NCBI RefSeq assembly: GCF_036002505.1
Contig: NZ_DASYTH010000428.1
Location: 1 to 64,000, forward strand
Source: DASYTH01 sp036002505
GTDB taxonomy: Bacteria; Actinomycetota; Actinomycetes; Mycobacteriales; Pseudonocardiaceae
Direction of reading: 5' to 3'
Length of the DNA stretch: 64,000 bases
Shown: positions 33,262 through 41,298 of the stretch, in pieces
Numbering within the stretch: position 1 is the first letter of the stretch
Layout: the number at the start of each line of letters is the position of its first letter
The notes under the pieces: model-generated
Seen by the model: the letters and a program-made list of their open reading frames with translations, nothing else
Told to the model about the DNA's origin: nothing
Database searches by the model: none
Made by a program: the position numbers and the translations under genes

Positions 33262-33738
33262 GTGGAGGACCACAAGATCGTCCAGCGGAACCTCGCGCTG
33301 CAGCGCGAGTGGTATGGCGAGCCGTTGGGGGATCGGGTGCGCCGGCTGGTGGTCGCGTTCGACGTCTCCCAGGCCAACCTCGCCGACGTGCTGGGGATCA
33401 GCGCGCCGATGCTCAGCCAGGTGATGAGCGGCCGGCGCGCCAAGATCGGCAACCCGCAGGTGCTGGCCCGGCTGATCATGTTGGAGCGCAAGGTGTTCCA
33501 GCCCGACGTGGCCGCCGGCAAGCGCGAGGCGCTGCAGCGCGCGCTGGACGAGGTGCGCGAGTCCCGGCCGTCGGTGACCCGCGACAACCTGCCGGTCGAC
33601 GTGGGCCGCAACGACCGGGTGGCGGTCGCGGCGCTGCGCCGGGTGGCCGACCCGAACGACCTCACCGCGGCCGCGGACCTGCTCAACGGCAAGTTCCCCG
33701 ACCTGGCCGACCTGCTGCGCCGGGCCGGCCGCCACTGA
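33262..33738 (+). CDS. Helix-turn-helix DNA-binding protein
   Basis: A 158-residue predicted DNA-binding protein between ribF and thpR. An XRE-like helix-turn-helix (residues ~27-60: LVVAFDVSQANLADVLGISAPMLSQVMSGRRAKIGNP) is followed by a helical C-terminal part with no family I recognise (VAVAALRRVADPNDLTAAADLLNGKFPDLADLLRRAG). GTG 33262 is chosen for GGGAGAGG upstream; GTG 33241 would add 7 residues. The motif FDVSQANLADVLGISAPMLSQVMSG is textbook for a non-inducible repressor or chromosomal regulator; target unknown. Confidence 0.82.
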   Translation: MEDHKIVQRNLALQREWYGEPLGDRVRRLVVAFDVSQANLADVLGISAPMLSQVMSGRRAKIGNPQVLARLIMLERKVFQPDVAAGKREALQRALDEVRESRPSVTRDNLPVDVGRNDRVAVAALRRVADPNDLTAAADLLNGKFPDLADLLRRAGRH

Positions 33739-33770
33739 CTGACCGTCCGTCCCTGGAGGCAATAACTACC

Positions 33771-34313
33771 GTGCCGAGACTCTTCTCCGCGGTCGAGCTG
33801 CCCGACTTCGTGGCGGCCGACCTGGCGGCGCGGCTGGACAAGGTGCGGGCCGAGGCCGACCCGCTGCGCTGGGTCGAGCCGGACAGCTGGCACATCACCC
33901 TCGGCTTCTACGGCAACCGGGAACACGCCGACCGGCGTGGCGCATGGCTGCGCCGCCGCGCCTCGGGACTTGCCGCGCCACGCATCCGGCTCGCCGCCGC
34001 CGGCGGCTTCCCCGGCGTGCTGTGGATCGGCGTCGACCCGGCCAACCGCGCGGCCGAGCGGGCCATGCTCGCCGTGGCCACCGCCGCCCAGCCCGACGAG
34101 GGCGACGACCAGGAGTTTCGCGCCCACGTCACGGTCGCCCGCTGGCGCCGCGGCCCCGATCGCAACCCTCTCGCCGAACGCGCCGCCCTCGCGCTCGGCG
34201 ACTACAACGGCCCGTGGTGGGTCCCCCGCGAGCTCGTCCTCTTCTCCAGTCAGCTCAAACCGGAGGGCTCGATCTACTCCGTCGTCGAGCGCATCCCGCT
34301 GAAGGTCACCTGA
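33771..34313 (+). CDS. thpR: RNA 2',3'-cyclic phosphodiesterase (2H family)
   Basis: A 180-residue cytoplasmic 2H phosphoesterase (LigT-like) that opens 2',3'-cyclic phosphate ends of RNA. Both catalytic HxT/S motifs are present: SWHITLGFYG near residue 44 and AHVTVARWRRG near residue 123. The start RLFSAVELPDFVAADLAARLDKVR is typical. GTG 33771 has GGAGG about 12 bases upstream. It is the last gene before the 342-base gap preceding rpsO. Confidence 0.9.
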   Translation: MPRLFSAVELPDFVAADLAARLDKVRAEADPLRWVEPDSWHITLGFYGNREHADRRGAWLRRRASGLAAPRIRLAAAGGFPGVLWIGVDPANRAAERAMLAVATAAQPDEGDDQEFRAHVTVARWRRGPDRNPLAERAALALGDYNGPWWVPRELVLFSSQLKPEGSIYSVVERIPLKVT

Positions 34314-34410
34314 CGTGCGAGCTCGACATTCCTGGGGCCGGGGCCGCCTCGCGGCCTGGGGTGGGGGCTGGCGGGGCCATGGTGGCACGAGTGGGTGACG
34401 GTGGGTTCAT

Positions 34411-34471
34411 GATCACTGCCTGGGGACGGAAATGCTTGAAAATCGAGCACTTCCGTCCCCAAACGGCGATC
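34411..34471. repeat. GATC-bounded palindrome, copy 1
   Basis: TGGGGACGGAA-A-TGC pairs with GCA-C-TTCCGTCCCCA around TTGAAAATCGA, with outer GATCAC...GGCGATC ends. The same design (outer GATC, inner AATCGAG) recurs at 54623-54682. The rest of the 34314-34655 gap holds a GTCGAACTC copy (34497) and the rpsO promoter; no gene is seen in it. Confidence 0.65.
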
Positions 34472-34548
34472 TTGCCGGCATGACCTGCGCTCGAGTGTCG
34501 AACTCGCGGGGTGAGGTCACCTGAACGCGAGCGGAATTCACCGCCTGG

Positions 34549-34554
34549 TAACGT
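34549..34554 (+). promoter_or_regulatory. Probable -10 element of rpsO
   Basis: TAACGT fits TANNNT and gives a leader of roughly 95 bases before rpsO. No consensus -35 is visible. The rpsO leader is GC-rich and could fold, which would suit S15 autoregulation known in other bacteria. Confidence 0.35.
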
Positions 34555-34655
34555 AAGGGGTTGGGTCCGGCTGCAGTCCGTGGCGGCCGTGACCGTCTCA
34601 CCTTGTCCGCGAGGGCAGGGCCCCACGGTACGCGCGAAGATCGAGGAGACGACGA

Positions 34656-34925
34656 GTGGCGCTGTCCACCGAGCAGAAGAAGACGATCCTGGGCGAGTAC
34701 GGACTGCACTCGGCCGACACCGGGTCGCCGGAGGCCCAGGTCGCGATGCTGACCAAGCGCATCAGCGACCTGACCGAGCACCTCAAGGTGCACAAGCACG
34801 ACCACCACTCCCGCCGGGGTTTGCTGCTGCTGGTCGGCCGTCGCCGCCGGCTGCTCAACTACCTGACGAAGGTGGATATCGAACGCTACCGATCGCTGAT
34901 CCAGCGCCTCGGTCTGCGCCGATAG
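34656..34925 (+). CDS. rpsO: 30S ribosomal protein S15
   Basis: An 89-residue primary 16S rRNA-binding protein of the small subunit. The sequence is classic S15: LSTEQKKTILGEYGLHSADTGSPEAQVAMLTKRI, then LTEHLKVHKHDHHSRRGLLLLVGRRRRLLNYL, with the DTGSPE and HHSRRGL rRNA contacts. GTG start with GAGGAGACGAC upstream. It is followed by a terminator-like hairpin and by pnp, the conserved rpsO-pnp pair. Confidence 0.98.
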   Translation: MALSTEQKKTILGEYGLHSADTGSPEAQVAMLTKRISDLTEHLKVHKHDHHSRRGLLLLVGRRRRLLNYLTKVDIERYRSLIQRLGLRR

Positions 34926-34931
34926 CTAGCC

Positions 34932-34964
34932 CGAGGGGAGTGGCCACCAGGGTCACTCCCCTCG
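34932..34964 (+). terminator. rpsO-pnp intergenic hairpin
   Basis: CGAGGGGAGTG and CACTCCCCTCG pair perfectly around an 11-base loop, 6 bases after the rpsO stop. It has no T-run, so it may be a partial terminator or an RNase processing site, as in the E. coli rpsO-pnp region. The remaining 174-base pnp leader is GC-rich and foldable. Confidence 0.75.
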
Positions 34965-35138
34965 TACATAACTGAACTGAGGAATAAGCACAGGCAAGCG
35001 CGCCCCGCAGGGGACCAGTTCGCCGGTCCTCGGTAGTGGTTCCCGGGTCACCAATCCCCGGGGACTTCGATCGAAGACCGGCCTCGTCTTTGGGCCGCGC
35101 CCCGGCGCGCACTTGCCCACGAGACGAGGAGTTCAACA

Positions 35139-37370
35139 TTGACCGAATTCAGTGAACCCGGCGTGCACGAGGCCGTCGCCACGATCGACAACGGCAGCTA
35201 CGGCACCCGCACGGTCCGGCTCGAGACCGGGCGGCTCGCCCGGCAGGCGGCCGGCAGCGTCGTCGCCTATCTCGACGACGACACCATGATGCTGTCCGCC
35301 ACCACGGCGTCCAAGCAGCCCAAGGAGCACTTCGACTTCTTCCCGCTGACCGTGGACGTCGAGGAGCGGATGTACTCGGTGGGCCGCATCCCGGGCGCGT
35401 TCTTCCGCCGCGAGGGCCGGCCGTCCACCGACGCGGTCCTGGCCTGCCGGCTCATCGACCGTCCGCTCCGTCCGTCCTTTGTGGACGGTCTGCGGAACGA
35501 GATCCAGGTCGTGGTCACGGTGATGAGCCTGAACCCGGCCGACCTCTACGACGTGGTGGCGATCAACGCCGCATCCGCCTCCACCCAGCTCGCCGGCCTG
35601 CCGTTCTCCGGCCCGATCGGCGCCACCCGGGTGGCCCTGGTCAACGGCCAGTGGGTGGCCTTCCCCACCCACGAGCAGATCGCCTCCGCCGTGTTCGACA
35701 TGGTGGTGGCCGGCCGGATCGTCGGGGACGACGTCGCGATCATGATGGTCGAGGCCGAGGCCACCGCGAACGTGATCGACCTGATCGGTGCGGGTGCCCA
35801 GGCGCCCACCGAGGAGATCGTCGCGTCCGGCCTGGAGGCCGCCAAGCCGTTCATCCGGGTGCTCTGCCAGGCCCAGCAGGAACTGGCCGACGCCGCCGCG
35901 AAGGAGACCGGGGAGTTCCCGCGCTTCCTGGCTTACCAGGAGGACGTGTACGCGGCCGTGGAGAACGCCGTGGCCGGGGACCTGGCCCAGGCGCTGACCA
36001 TCGCCGGCAAGCAGGAGCGCGAGGCCCGGCTCGACGAGCTCAAGGCCGGCGTGCTGGAGCGGCTGAGCGCCGACGAGGCGTTCGCCGGCCGGGAGAAGGA
36101 GATCGGCGCGGCGTTCCGGTCGCTGAACAAGAAGCTGGTGCGGCAGCGCATCCTGCGGGACAAGGTGCGTATCGACGGCCGCGGACTCACCGACATCCGG
36201 TCGCTGGGCGCGGAGGTCGCGGTGGTCCCGCGGGCGCACGGCTCGGCGCTGTTCGAGCGCGGCGAGACCCAGATCCTGGGCGTCACCACGCTGAACATGC
36301 TGCGGATGGAGCAGCAGATCGACTCGCTGTCGCCGGAGACGCACAAGCGCTACCTGCACCACTACAACTTCCCGCCGTACTCCACCGGTGAGACCGGCCG
36401 GGTCGGCTCGCCCAAGCGGCGCGAGATCGGCCACGGCGCGCTGGCCGAGCGGGCCCTGGTGCCGGTGCTGCCCAAGCGCGAGGAGTTCCCCTACGCCATC
36501 CGCCAGGTGTCGGAGGCGTTGGGCTCCAACGGTTCCACCTCGATGGGCTCGGTCTGCGCGTCCACCCTGGCGCTGCTCAACGCCGGCGTGCCGCTGAAGG
36601 CCCCGGTGGCCGGTATCGCCATGGGTCTGGTGTCGGACCACGTCGACGGTGAGGACCGGTTCGTGGCGCTCACCGACATCCTCGGCGCCGAGGACGCGTT
36701 CGGCGACATGGACTTCAAGGTGGCCGGCACCAAGGAGTTCGTCACCGCGCTGCAGCTGGACACCAAGCTCGACGGCATCCCGTCCGAGGTGCTCGCGGCG
36801 GCGCTGTCCCAGGCCCGGGACGCCCGGCTGACCATCCTCGAGGTGCTGGCCGAGGCCATCGACAAGCCCGACGAGATGAGCCCGTACGCGCCGCGCGTCA
36901 CCAGCGTCAAGATCCCGGTCGACAAGATCGGCGAGGTGATCGGGCCGAAGGGCAAGATGATCAACTCGATCACCGAGGAGACCGGCGCGGACATCTCCAT
37001 CGAGGACGACGGCACGATCTACGTCGGCGCGGCCGACGGTCCGTCCGCCGAGGCGGCCATCCAGAAGATCAACGCCATCGCCAACCCGCAGCTGCCCAAG
37101 GTGGGGGAGCGGTTCCTCGGCACGGTGGTGAAGACCGCCGCGTTCGGCGCGTTCGTCTCGCTGCTGCCCGGCAAGGACGGCCTGGTGCACATTTCCAAGC
37201 TGGGCAACGGAAAGCGCATCGGCAAGGTGGAGGACGTGGTCAAGGTCGGGGACAAGCTCCGGGTGGAGATCGCCGACATCGACCAGCGCGGCAAGATCAG
37301 CCTGGTGCCGGTCAAGGACGAGGACGCCGCCGCCCAGCCGGCCGAGGCCGAGCAGCCGTCCGGCCAGTGA
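35139..37370 (+). CDS. pnp: Polyribonucleotide nucleotidyltransferase (PNPase)
   Basis: A 743-residue trimeric 3'-5' phosphorolytic RNase, also the actinobacterial GPSI. Two RNase PH domains (FFPLTVDVEERMYSVGRIPGAFFRREGRP; RGLTDIRSLGAEVAVVPRAHGSALFERGETQ) flank a helical linker. The active-site region is GSNGSTSMGSVCASTLALLNAG. The C-terminus has a KH domain (IGEVIGPKGKMINSI) and an S1 domain (GTVVKTAAFGAFVSLLPGKDGLVHIS). The TTG start follows CGAGGAG. The stop overlaps the start of the M16 protease gene. The length of the leader suggests post-transcriptional control. Confidence 0.97.
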   Translation: MTEFSEPGVHEAVATIDNGSYGTRTVRLETGRLARQAAGSVVAYLDDDTMMLSATTASKQPKEHFDFFPLTVDVEERMYSVGRIPGAFFRREGRPSTDAVLACRLIDRPLRPSFVDGLRNEIQVVVTVMSLNPADLYDVVAINAASASTQLAGLPFSGPIGATRVALVNGQWVAFPTHEQIASAVFDMVVAGRIVGDDVAIMMVEAEATANVIDLIGAGAQAPTEEIVASGLEAAKPFIRVLCQAQQELADAAAKETGEFPRFLAYQEDVYAAVENAVAGDLAQALTIAGKQEREARLDELKAGVLERLSADEAFAGREKEIGAAFRSLNKKLVRQRILRDKVRIDGRGLTDIRSLGAEVAVVPRAHGSALFERGETQILGVTTLNMLRMEQQIDSLSPETHKRYLHHYNFPPYSTGETGRVGSPKRREIGHGALAERALVPVLPKREEFPYAIRQVSEALGSNGSTSMGSVCASTLALLNAGVPLKAPVAGIAMGLVSDHVDGEDRFVALTDILGAEDAFGDMDFKVAGTKEFVTALQLDTKLDGIPSEVLAAALSQARDARLTILEVLAEAIDKPDEMSPYAPRVTSVKIPVDKIGEVIGPKGKMINSITEETGADISIEDDGTIYVGAADGPSAEAAIQKINAIANPQLPKVGERFLGTVVKTAAFGAFVSLLPGKDGLVHISKLGNGKRIGKVEDVVKVGDKLRVEIADIDQRGKISLVPVKDEDAAAQPAEAEQPSGQ

Positions 37371-38710
37371 CGGCGGGCGGTCAGGGGAGCACGAGCACGC
37401 GGGTACTCGAGCGCACGGCCGAGGGCTGTGTGGTCAAGCGCACCGTGCTCCCCGGTGGATTACGGGTGATCACCGAGCAGGTGCCGGGCGTGCGCTCGGC
37501 CTCGATCGGGATCTGGGTCGCGGTCGGCTCGCGGGACGAGAAGCCGGCCGTCGCGGGCGCCGCGCACTACCTGGAGCACCTGCTGTTCAAGGGCACCGAG
37601 CGGCGCACGGCGACGGAGATCGCGCAGGAGATCGACGCGGTCGGCGGTGAGCTCAACGCGTTCACGGCCAAGGAGCACACCTGCTACTACGCGCACGTGC
37701 TCGACGAGGACCTGCCGCTGGCCATGGACCTGGTGTGCGACGTGGTGTTCGACGCGCTGCTGGCCGAGTCCGAGATGGAGACCGAGCGGGGTGTGGTGCT
37801 CGAGGAGATCGCCATGCGCGACGACGACCCCGAGGACCTGCTGCACGACGCGTTCTGCGCGGCGCTGCTCGGCGACCACCCGCTGGGCCGCCCGGTGCTC
37901 GGCACCGAGCAGTCGATCACCGACATGAGCCGCACCGCCCTGCACGGCTTCTACAAGCGGCGCTACACGATGCCGTCGATGGTGCTCGCCGCGGCGGGCA
38001 ACCTGACCCACGGCGACGTGCTCCGCCTGGCCCGCAAGTCGCTGCGGAACCGGTTGTCCGGCAACGGAAAGCCGGTGGCCGCGCGGGCCGGCCGGGCGCG
38101 CATCCCGGCGTCGGCCAAGCTGGTCGTGCACCCCGACGACACCGAGCAGGCGCACATGATGCTCGGCGTGCGGGCGCCGGACCGGCACGACCAGCGCCGC
38201 TGGGTGCTCGGTGTGCTCAACACGGTGCTCGGCGGCGGCATGAGCTCGCGGCTGTTCCAGGAGGTCCGGGAGCGGCGCGGGCTGGCCTACCAGGTGTACT
38301 CCTCGGTGGCGTCCTATTCGGACACCGGGCACCTGTCGATCTACACCGGCTGCCAGCCCGACCGGCTCGGCGACGCCGCCCGGGTGGTGCGCGAGGTGCT
38401 GACCGGCATCGCCCGGGACGGGGTGAGCGCCGAGGAGGTGGCGCGGGCGCACGGCCAGCTGCGCGGCAGCCTGGTGCTCGGCCTGGAGGACACCAGCTCG
38501 CGGATGTCCCGGATCGGCAAGGCGGAGCTGTCCTACGGTGAGTACCTGTCGGTTCAGCAGACGCTCGACCGGATCCACGCGGTGACCCCGGAGCAGGTCG
38601 GCGCGCTGGCCGGCGAGTTGCTGGCCCGCCCCGTCGCGGCGGCGGTGGTGGGGCCCTACGCTCACGCCGACGATGTGCCGGCCGAAGTGCATGAGGTGAT
38701 CGACAGGTGA
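37367..38710 (+). CDS. M16 (pitrilysin/MPP-like) zinc peptidase
   Basis: A 447-residue cytoplasmic metallopeptidase, the standard downstream neighbour of pnp in actinobacteria. The inverted zinc motif HYLEH with the distal Glu (ETERGVVLEEIAMRDDDPEDL) is present near residues 67-150. The second half carries GGGMSSRLFQEVRERRGLAYQVYSS, which contributes substrate binding. The length suits half of a two-chain clam-shell enzyme. GTG start overlaps the pnp TGA by 4 bases, and its own stop overlaps dapB the same way. Physiological substrate unknown. Confidence 0.93.
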   Translation: MTAGGQGSTSTRVLERTAEGCVVKRTVLPGGLRVITEQVPGVRSASIGIWVAVGSRDEKPAVAGAAHYLEHLLFKGTERRTATEIAQEIDAVGGELNAFTAKEHTCYYAHVLDEDLPLAMDLVCDVVFDALLAESEMETERGVVLEEIAMRDDDPEDLLHDAFCAALLGDHPLGRPVLGTEQSITDMSRTALHGFYKRRYTMPSMVLAAAGNLTHGDVLRLARKSLRNRLSGNGKPVAARAGRARIPASAKLVVHPDDTEQAHMMLGVRAPDRHDQRRWVLGVLNTVLGGGMSSRLFQEVRERRGLAYQVYSSVASYSDTGHLSIYTGCQPDRLGDAARVVREVLTGIARDGVSAEEVARAHGQLRGSLVLGLEDTSSRMSRIGKAELSYGEYLSVQQTLDRIHAVTPEQVGALAGELLARPVAAAVVGPYAHADDVPAEVHEVIDR

Positions 38711-39477
38711 CGGTCGCGAGGACGGAGGACAACCCGATCCGGGTCGGGGTGCTGGGCGCGCGCGGGCGGATGGGCTCGGAGGTCTGCCGGGCCGTCGAGG
38801 CGGCCGCCGACATGGAGATCGTCGCCATGGTCGACACCGGCGACTGGAAGTTCGACATCGCCGACGCCGGAGCCGAGGTGGTGGTCGACTTCACCCACCC
38901 GGACGTGGTGCTGGACAACATCCGGTTCTGCGTCGACCACGACATCCGGTGCGTGGTCGGCACGTCCGGGTTCGACCAGGCCAAGCTGGACACCGTGCGG
39001 GAATGGCTGTCGCCCAAGCCCGAGCTCGGGGTGCTGATCGCGCCGAACTTCGCCCTCGGTGCCGTGCTGGCCATGCGCTTCGCCCAGGTCGCGGCCCGCT
39101 ACTACCGCTCGGCGGAGATCATCGAGCTGCACCACGACCGCAAGGCCGACGCTCCGTCCGGCACCGCGGCGCACACCGCCCGGCTGATCGCCGCCGCCCG
39201 GGCCGCGGCGGGGCTCGAACCCGGCCCGGACGCCACGACGTCCGAAGTGGACGGTGCGCGCGGCGCCCGGCTGACCGACGTCCACGTGCACTCCGTCCGG
39301 CTCCCCGGCCTGGTCGCGCACCAGGAGGTCCTGTTCGGCGGCGACGGCGAGACCCTCACCATCCGCCACGACTCGCTCGACCGCACCTCCTTCATGCCCG
39401 GCGTCCTCCTCGGGGTCCGCTCCATCCTGACCCGCCCCGGCCTGATCGTCGGCCTGGAGAACCTGCTCGATATCTGA
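38707..39477 (+). CDS. dapB: 4-hydroxy-tetrahydrodipicolinate reductase
   Basis: A 256-residue cytoplasmic NAD(P)H-dependent reductase of the lysine/diaminopimelate pathway. The dinucleotide site is VGVLGARGRMGSEV, the VGTSGFD and FALGAVLAM segments follow, and the catalytic motif is ELHHDRKADAPSGTA. The C-terminal HQEVLFGGDGETLTIRHDS closes the Rossmann domain. GTG start coupled to the M16 gene. A block of CTCGCAAGCTC repeats follows the stop. Confidence 0.97.
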   Translation: MTVARTEDNPIRVGVLGARGRMGSEVCRAVEAAADMEIVAMVDTGDWKFDIADAGAEVVVDFTHPDVVLDNIRFCVDHDIRCVVGTSGFDQAKLDTVREWLSPKPELGVLIAPNFALGAVLAMRFAQVAARYYRSAEIIELHHDRKADAPSGTAAHTARLIAAARAAAGLEPGPDATTSEVDGARGARLTDVHVHSVRLPGLVAHQEVLFGGDGETLTIRHDSLDRTSFMPGVLLGVRSILTRPGLIVGLENLLDI

Positions 39478-39496
39478 CCGCGCTACACGGCGCCTC

Positions 39497-39576
39497 CTCG
39501 CAAGCTCGGAGCGCCGAACCTCAGCGCCTCGCAAGCTCGGCGCTGAGGCAGTGCTTGACGGTTCGCTCGCAAGCTC
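39497..39576 (+). repeat. Three CTCGCAAGCTC copies
   Basis: CTCGCAAGCTC occurs at 39497, 39528 and 39566 in the gap between dapB and the convergent monooxygenase-like gene, with GGAGCGCC/GGCGCTGA flanks that can pair. The reverse complement is at 664-674. Confidence 0.75.
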
Positions 39577-39578
39577 CC

Positions 39579-39875
39579 TCACAGGTCGTCGTCGCGGAGC
39601 ACGTCGAGGTTCCGGAACACCGCCGGCCCGTCGCACAGCTTGGCCAGCCGTTCGGCGAACGCCGTGGTGTCCGCCCGGTTCGAGTTCTCCATCGCCTCCT
39701 CGTAGGAGGGGAACTCGACGATCTGCACGTACGTGCCGTCCCGGTCGCGGTCCCGGGTGAGCTGACCACGGGTGGGAATGCGGTTGCCTTCGGTGCTCGC
39801 CAGCCACTCGTCCAGGAGCTGGTTGAACTCGTCGATCCGGCTCGTCCTGAACTCGATGGTCTGCACGAATCTCAT
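39579..39875 (-). CDS. Antibiotic-monooxygenase-like (dimeric barrel) protein, copy 1
   Basis: A 98-residue ferredoxin-like dimeric alpha/beta-barrel protein. Core: MRFVQTIEFRTSRIDEFNQLLDEWLA, DRDRDGTYVQIVEFPSYEEAMENSNRADTTAFAERLAKLC. It is clearly paralogous to the gene at 40470 (shared VQIVEFPSYEEAMENS-type strand and helix). ATG 39875 has GGAGG upstream; an earlier ATG (39911) lacks one. The family includes small monooxygenases and heme-degrading proteins; no catalytic residues can be named. Cytoplasmic, monocistronic. Confidence 0.82.
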   Translation of the reverse strand: MRFVQTIEFRTSRIDEFNQLLDEWLASTEGNRIPTRGQLTRDRDRDGTYVQIVEFPSYEEAMENSNRADTTAFAERLAKLCDGPAVFRNLDVLRDDDL

Positions 39876-40042
39876 CGCCACGCCTCCGTTCCAAAAAGGA
39901 CAACCAAGCACGCGCGGCGGCTTGTGCGCGGGGGGCGAAGGACCTCAACGGCCAGGGCCGAAGGTCCACAGTCGGCCATCGGGACTACTCGTGGCGGCCG
40001 TTCGGACCTACCGTGCCAGCACGCGCAGGAAAGGACACGCCG

Positions 40043-40402
40043 ATGAGCGAGTTGCAGAGCAAGAACTTCGGGTCACCGGACGAAACCCGCCCGTTCACCG
40101 GGCACGGGCACGTGGATCTGGTCAACCTGGACAGCGGTCCGGTCGGGCTGGGCACCTTCGAGGCCGGCTGGCGCTGGTCGACCGACGTCAAACCGCTCGC
40201 CGGGACGGACAGCTGCCAGGTGGAGCACCTGGGCTACGTGGTGTCCGGCCGGATGAAGGTGGTCATGGACGACGGCCGGACCGCCGACGTCGGTCCCGGC
40301 GACGCGATCCACATCCCGCCCGGGCACGACGCCTGGACAGTCGGCGACGAAGCCTGTGTAGTGATCGACTTCGCCGGGCTGAAGGGCTACGCCGTTTCCT
40401 AG
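40043..40402 (+). CDS. Cupin-domain protein
   Basis: A 119-residue single-domain cupin. The first cupin motif region is CQVEHLGYVVSGRMKVVMDDGR (with a His and Gly but a reduced set of metal ligands) and the second is GDAIHIPPGHDAWTVG, with the IPPGHDAW pattern. An N-terminal strand FEAGWRWSTDVKP precedes. The type is that of small cupins binding a metal and a polar ligand; reaction unknown. ATG 40043 follows GGAAAGGA. The gene sits between two paralogous monooxygenase-like genes on the opposite strand and ends at a hairpin. Confidence 0.88.
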   Translation: MSELQSKNFGSPDETRPFTGHGHVDLVNLDSGPVGLGTFEAGWRWSTDVKPLAGTDSCQVEHLGYVVSGRMKVVMDDGRTADVGPGDAIHIPPGHDAWTVGDEACVVIDFAGLKGYAVS

Positions 40403-40460
40403 ATGCCTTGAAGGCCGCCTTCAGGGCGTTCAACGTCCTGAAGGCGGCCTTCGGGGCATC
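40402..40460. terminator. Palindrome family B, bidirectional terminator
   Basis: GATGCC...TGAAGGCCGCCTTCAGG pairs with CCTGAAGGCGGCCTTC...GGCATC, with a few mismatches at the base and a short loop. It lies between the convergent cupin and monooxygenase-like genes. Sister of the copy at 8998-9052. Confidence 0.75.
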
Positions 40461-40469
40461 GCCGTCTCT

Positions 40470-40766
40470 TTACAGGTCGTCGACGTGGATGACGTCGAGG
40501 TTGCGGAACGTCGGCGGCGCCAGGCACAACTTGGCCACCCGCTCGGCGAAGTGCGTGGTGTCCTCCCGGTCGGAGTTCTCCATCGCCTCCTCGTAGGACG
40601 GGAACTCGACGATCTGCAGGTATGTGTGGGCCTGGTCGCGGTCCCGGGCGAGCACGCCGCTGGTGGCAATGCGCCGCCCCTCGGTGGCGGCCAGCCACTC
40701 GTCCACCAGATCGTTGAACTCGTCTAGCCGGGTGGTCTCGAACTCGATGATCTGCACAAAGCTCAT
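40470..40766 (-). CDS. Antibiotic-monooxygenase-like (dimeric barrel) protein, copy 2
   Basis: A 98-residue paralogue of the 39579 gene: MSFVQIIEFETTRLDEFNDLVDEWLAATEG, then AHTYLQIVEFPSYEEAMENSDREDTTHFAERVAKLC and FRNLDVIHVDDL. The identity with copy 1 is more than half by eye over the whole length, so they arose by duplication, with the cupin gene now between them. ATG start with AGGAGG upstream. Cytoplasmic; function unknown. Confidence 0.85.
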   Translation of the reverse strand: MSFVQIIEFETTRLDEFNDLVDEWLAATEGRRIATSGVLARDRDQAHTYLQIVEFPSYEEAMENSDREDTTHFAERVAKLCLAPPTFRNLDVIHVDDL

Positions 40767-40920
40767 CGCACACCTCCTTGTGCATCAAGCATGACGACAC
40801 TGCCACGGGTGGTTTTGGAGGCTCACCCAGCGGCCGCTGGAGGCTGGGCCGGCATCCTCGAGCCCTGACGAATCGCTTGCGCGTTGCGACGATGTAGAGG
40901 CGCAGCGATGGTCCAGGCCG

Positions 40921-41262
40921 GTGCGGCAGGTTCGTGCGCACGATCTGGTCGGGCGGTTCGGCGGTGAGGAGTTCGTGGCGCTGCTGCCCGGCGCGGACGG
41001 TGCCGAGGCGATCGGGGTGGCGGAGCGGGTGCGCGCCGGGATCGCCGGGCTGGTGTTGCGGGTCACCGGTCTGCACGGCGCGGTTGCGCTGTCCGGGCTG
41101 ACCGCATCGGTTGGTGTCGCGGCATATCCGCGGCACGGAGACGGGGTCGAGGCGCTGCTCCGGGCCGCCGACGAGGCGCTGCTCGCCGCGAAGTCGGGTG
41201 GCCGCAACCGGGTCCGGCCCGCCGCGCCGGTCACGACCGGTCCGTCTCGTACTTTGGGCTGA
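40921..41262 (+). pseudogene. Diguanylate cyclase (GGDEF) C-terminal fragment
   Basis: An ORF whose 113 residues match only the second half of a GGDEF domain: VRAHDLVGRFGGEEFVALLPG (the GGEEF active-site loop), AERVRAG, GLTASVGVAAYPRHGDGVEALLRAADEALLAAKSGGRNRV. The DxDxFKxxND first half and any sensor domain are missing; the upstream 150 bases do not encode them in any frame I checked. It cannot form a complete cyclase, so I read it as a decayed remnant. It ends just before the two-component operon. Confidence 0.75.
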
Positions 41263-41298
41263 TCTGGCTGGATGCCTGGTCTCGTACGATGGGCTGGT
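41244..41298 (+). promoter_or_regulatory. Direct repeat and leaderless -10 of the kinase gene
   Basis: GTCTCGTACNNTGGGCTGRT occurs at 41244 and again at 41279, 35 bases apart. The second copy contains TACGAT (41284-41289), exactly 7 bases before the GTG at 41297. The repeats could bind the response regulator encoded downstream. Confidence 0.45.
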
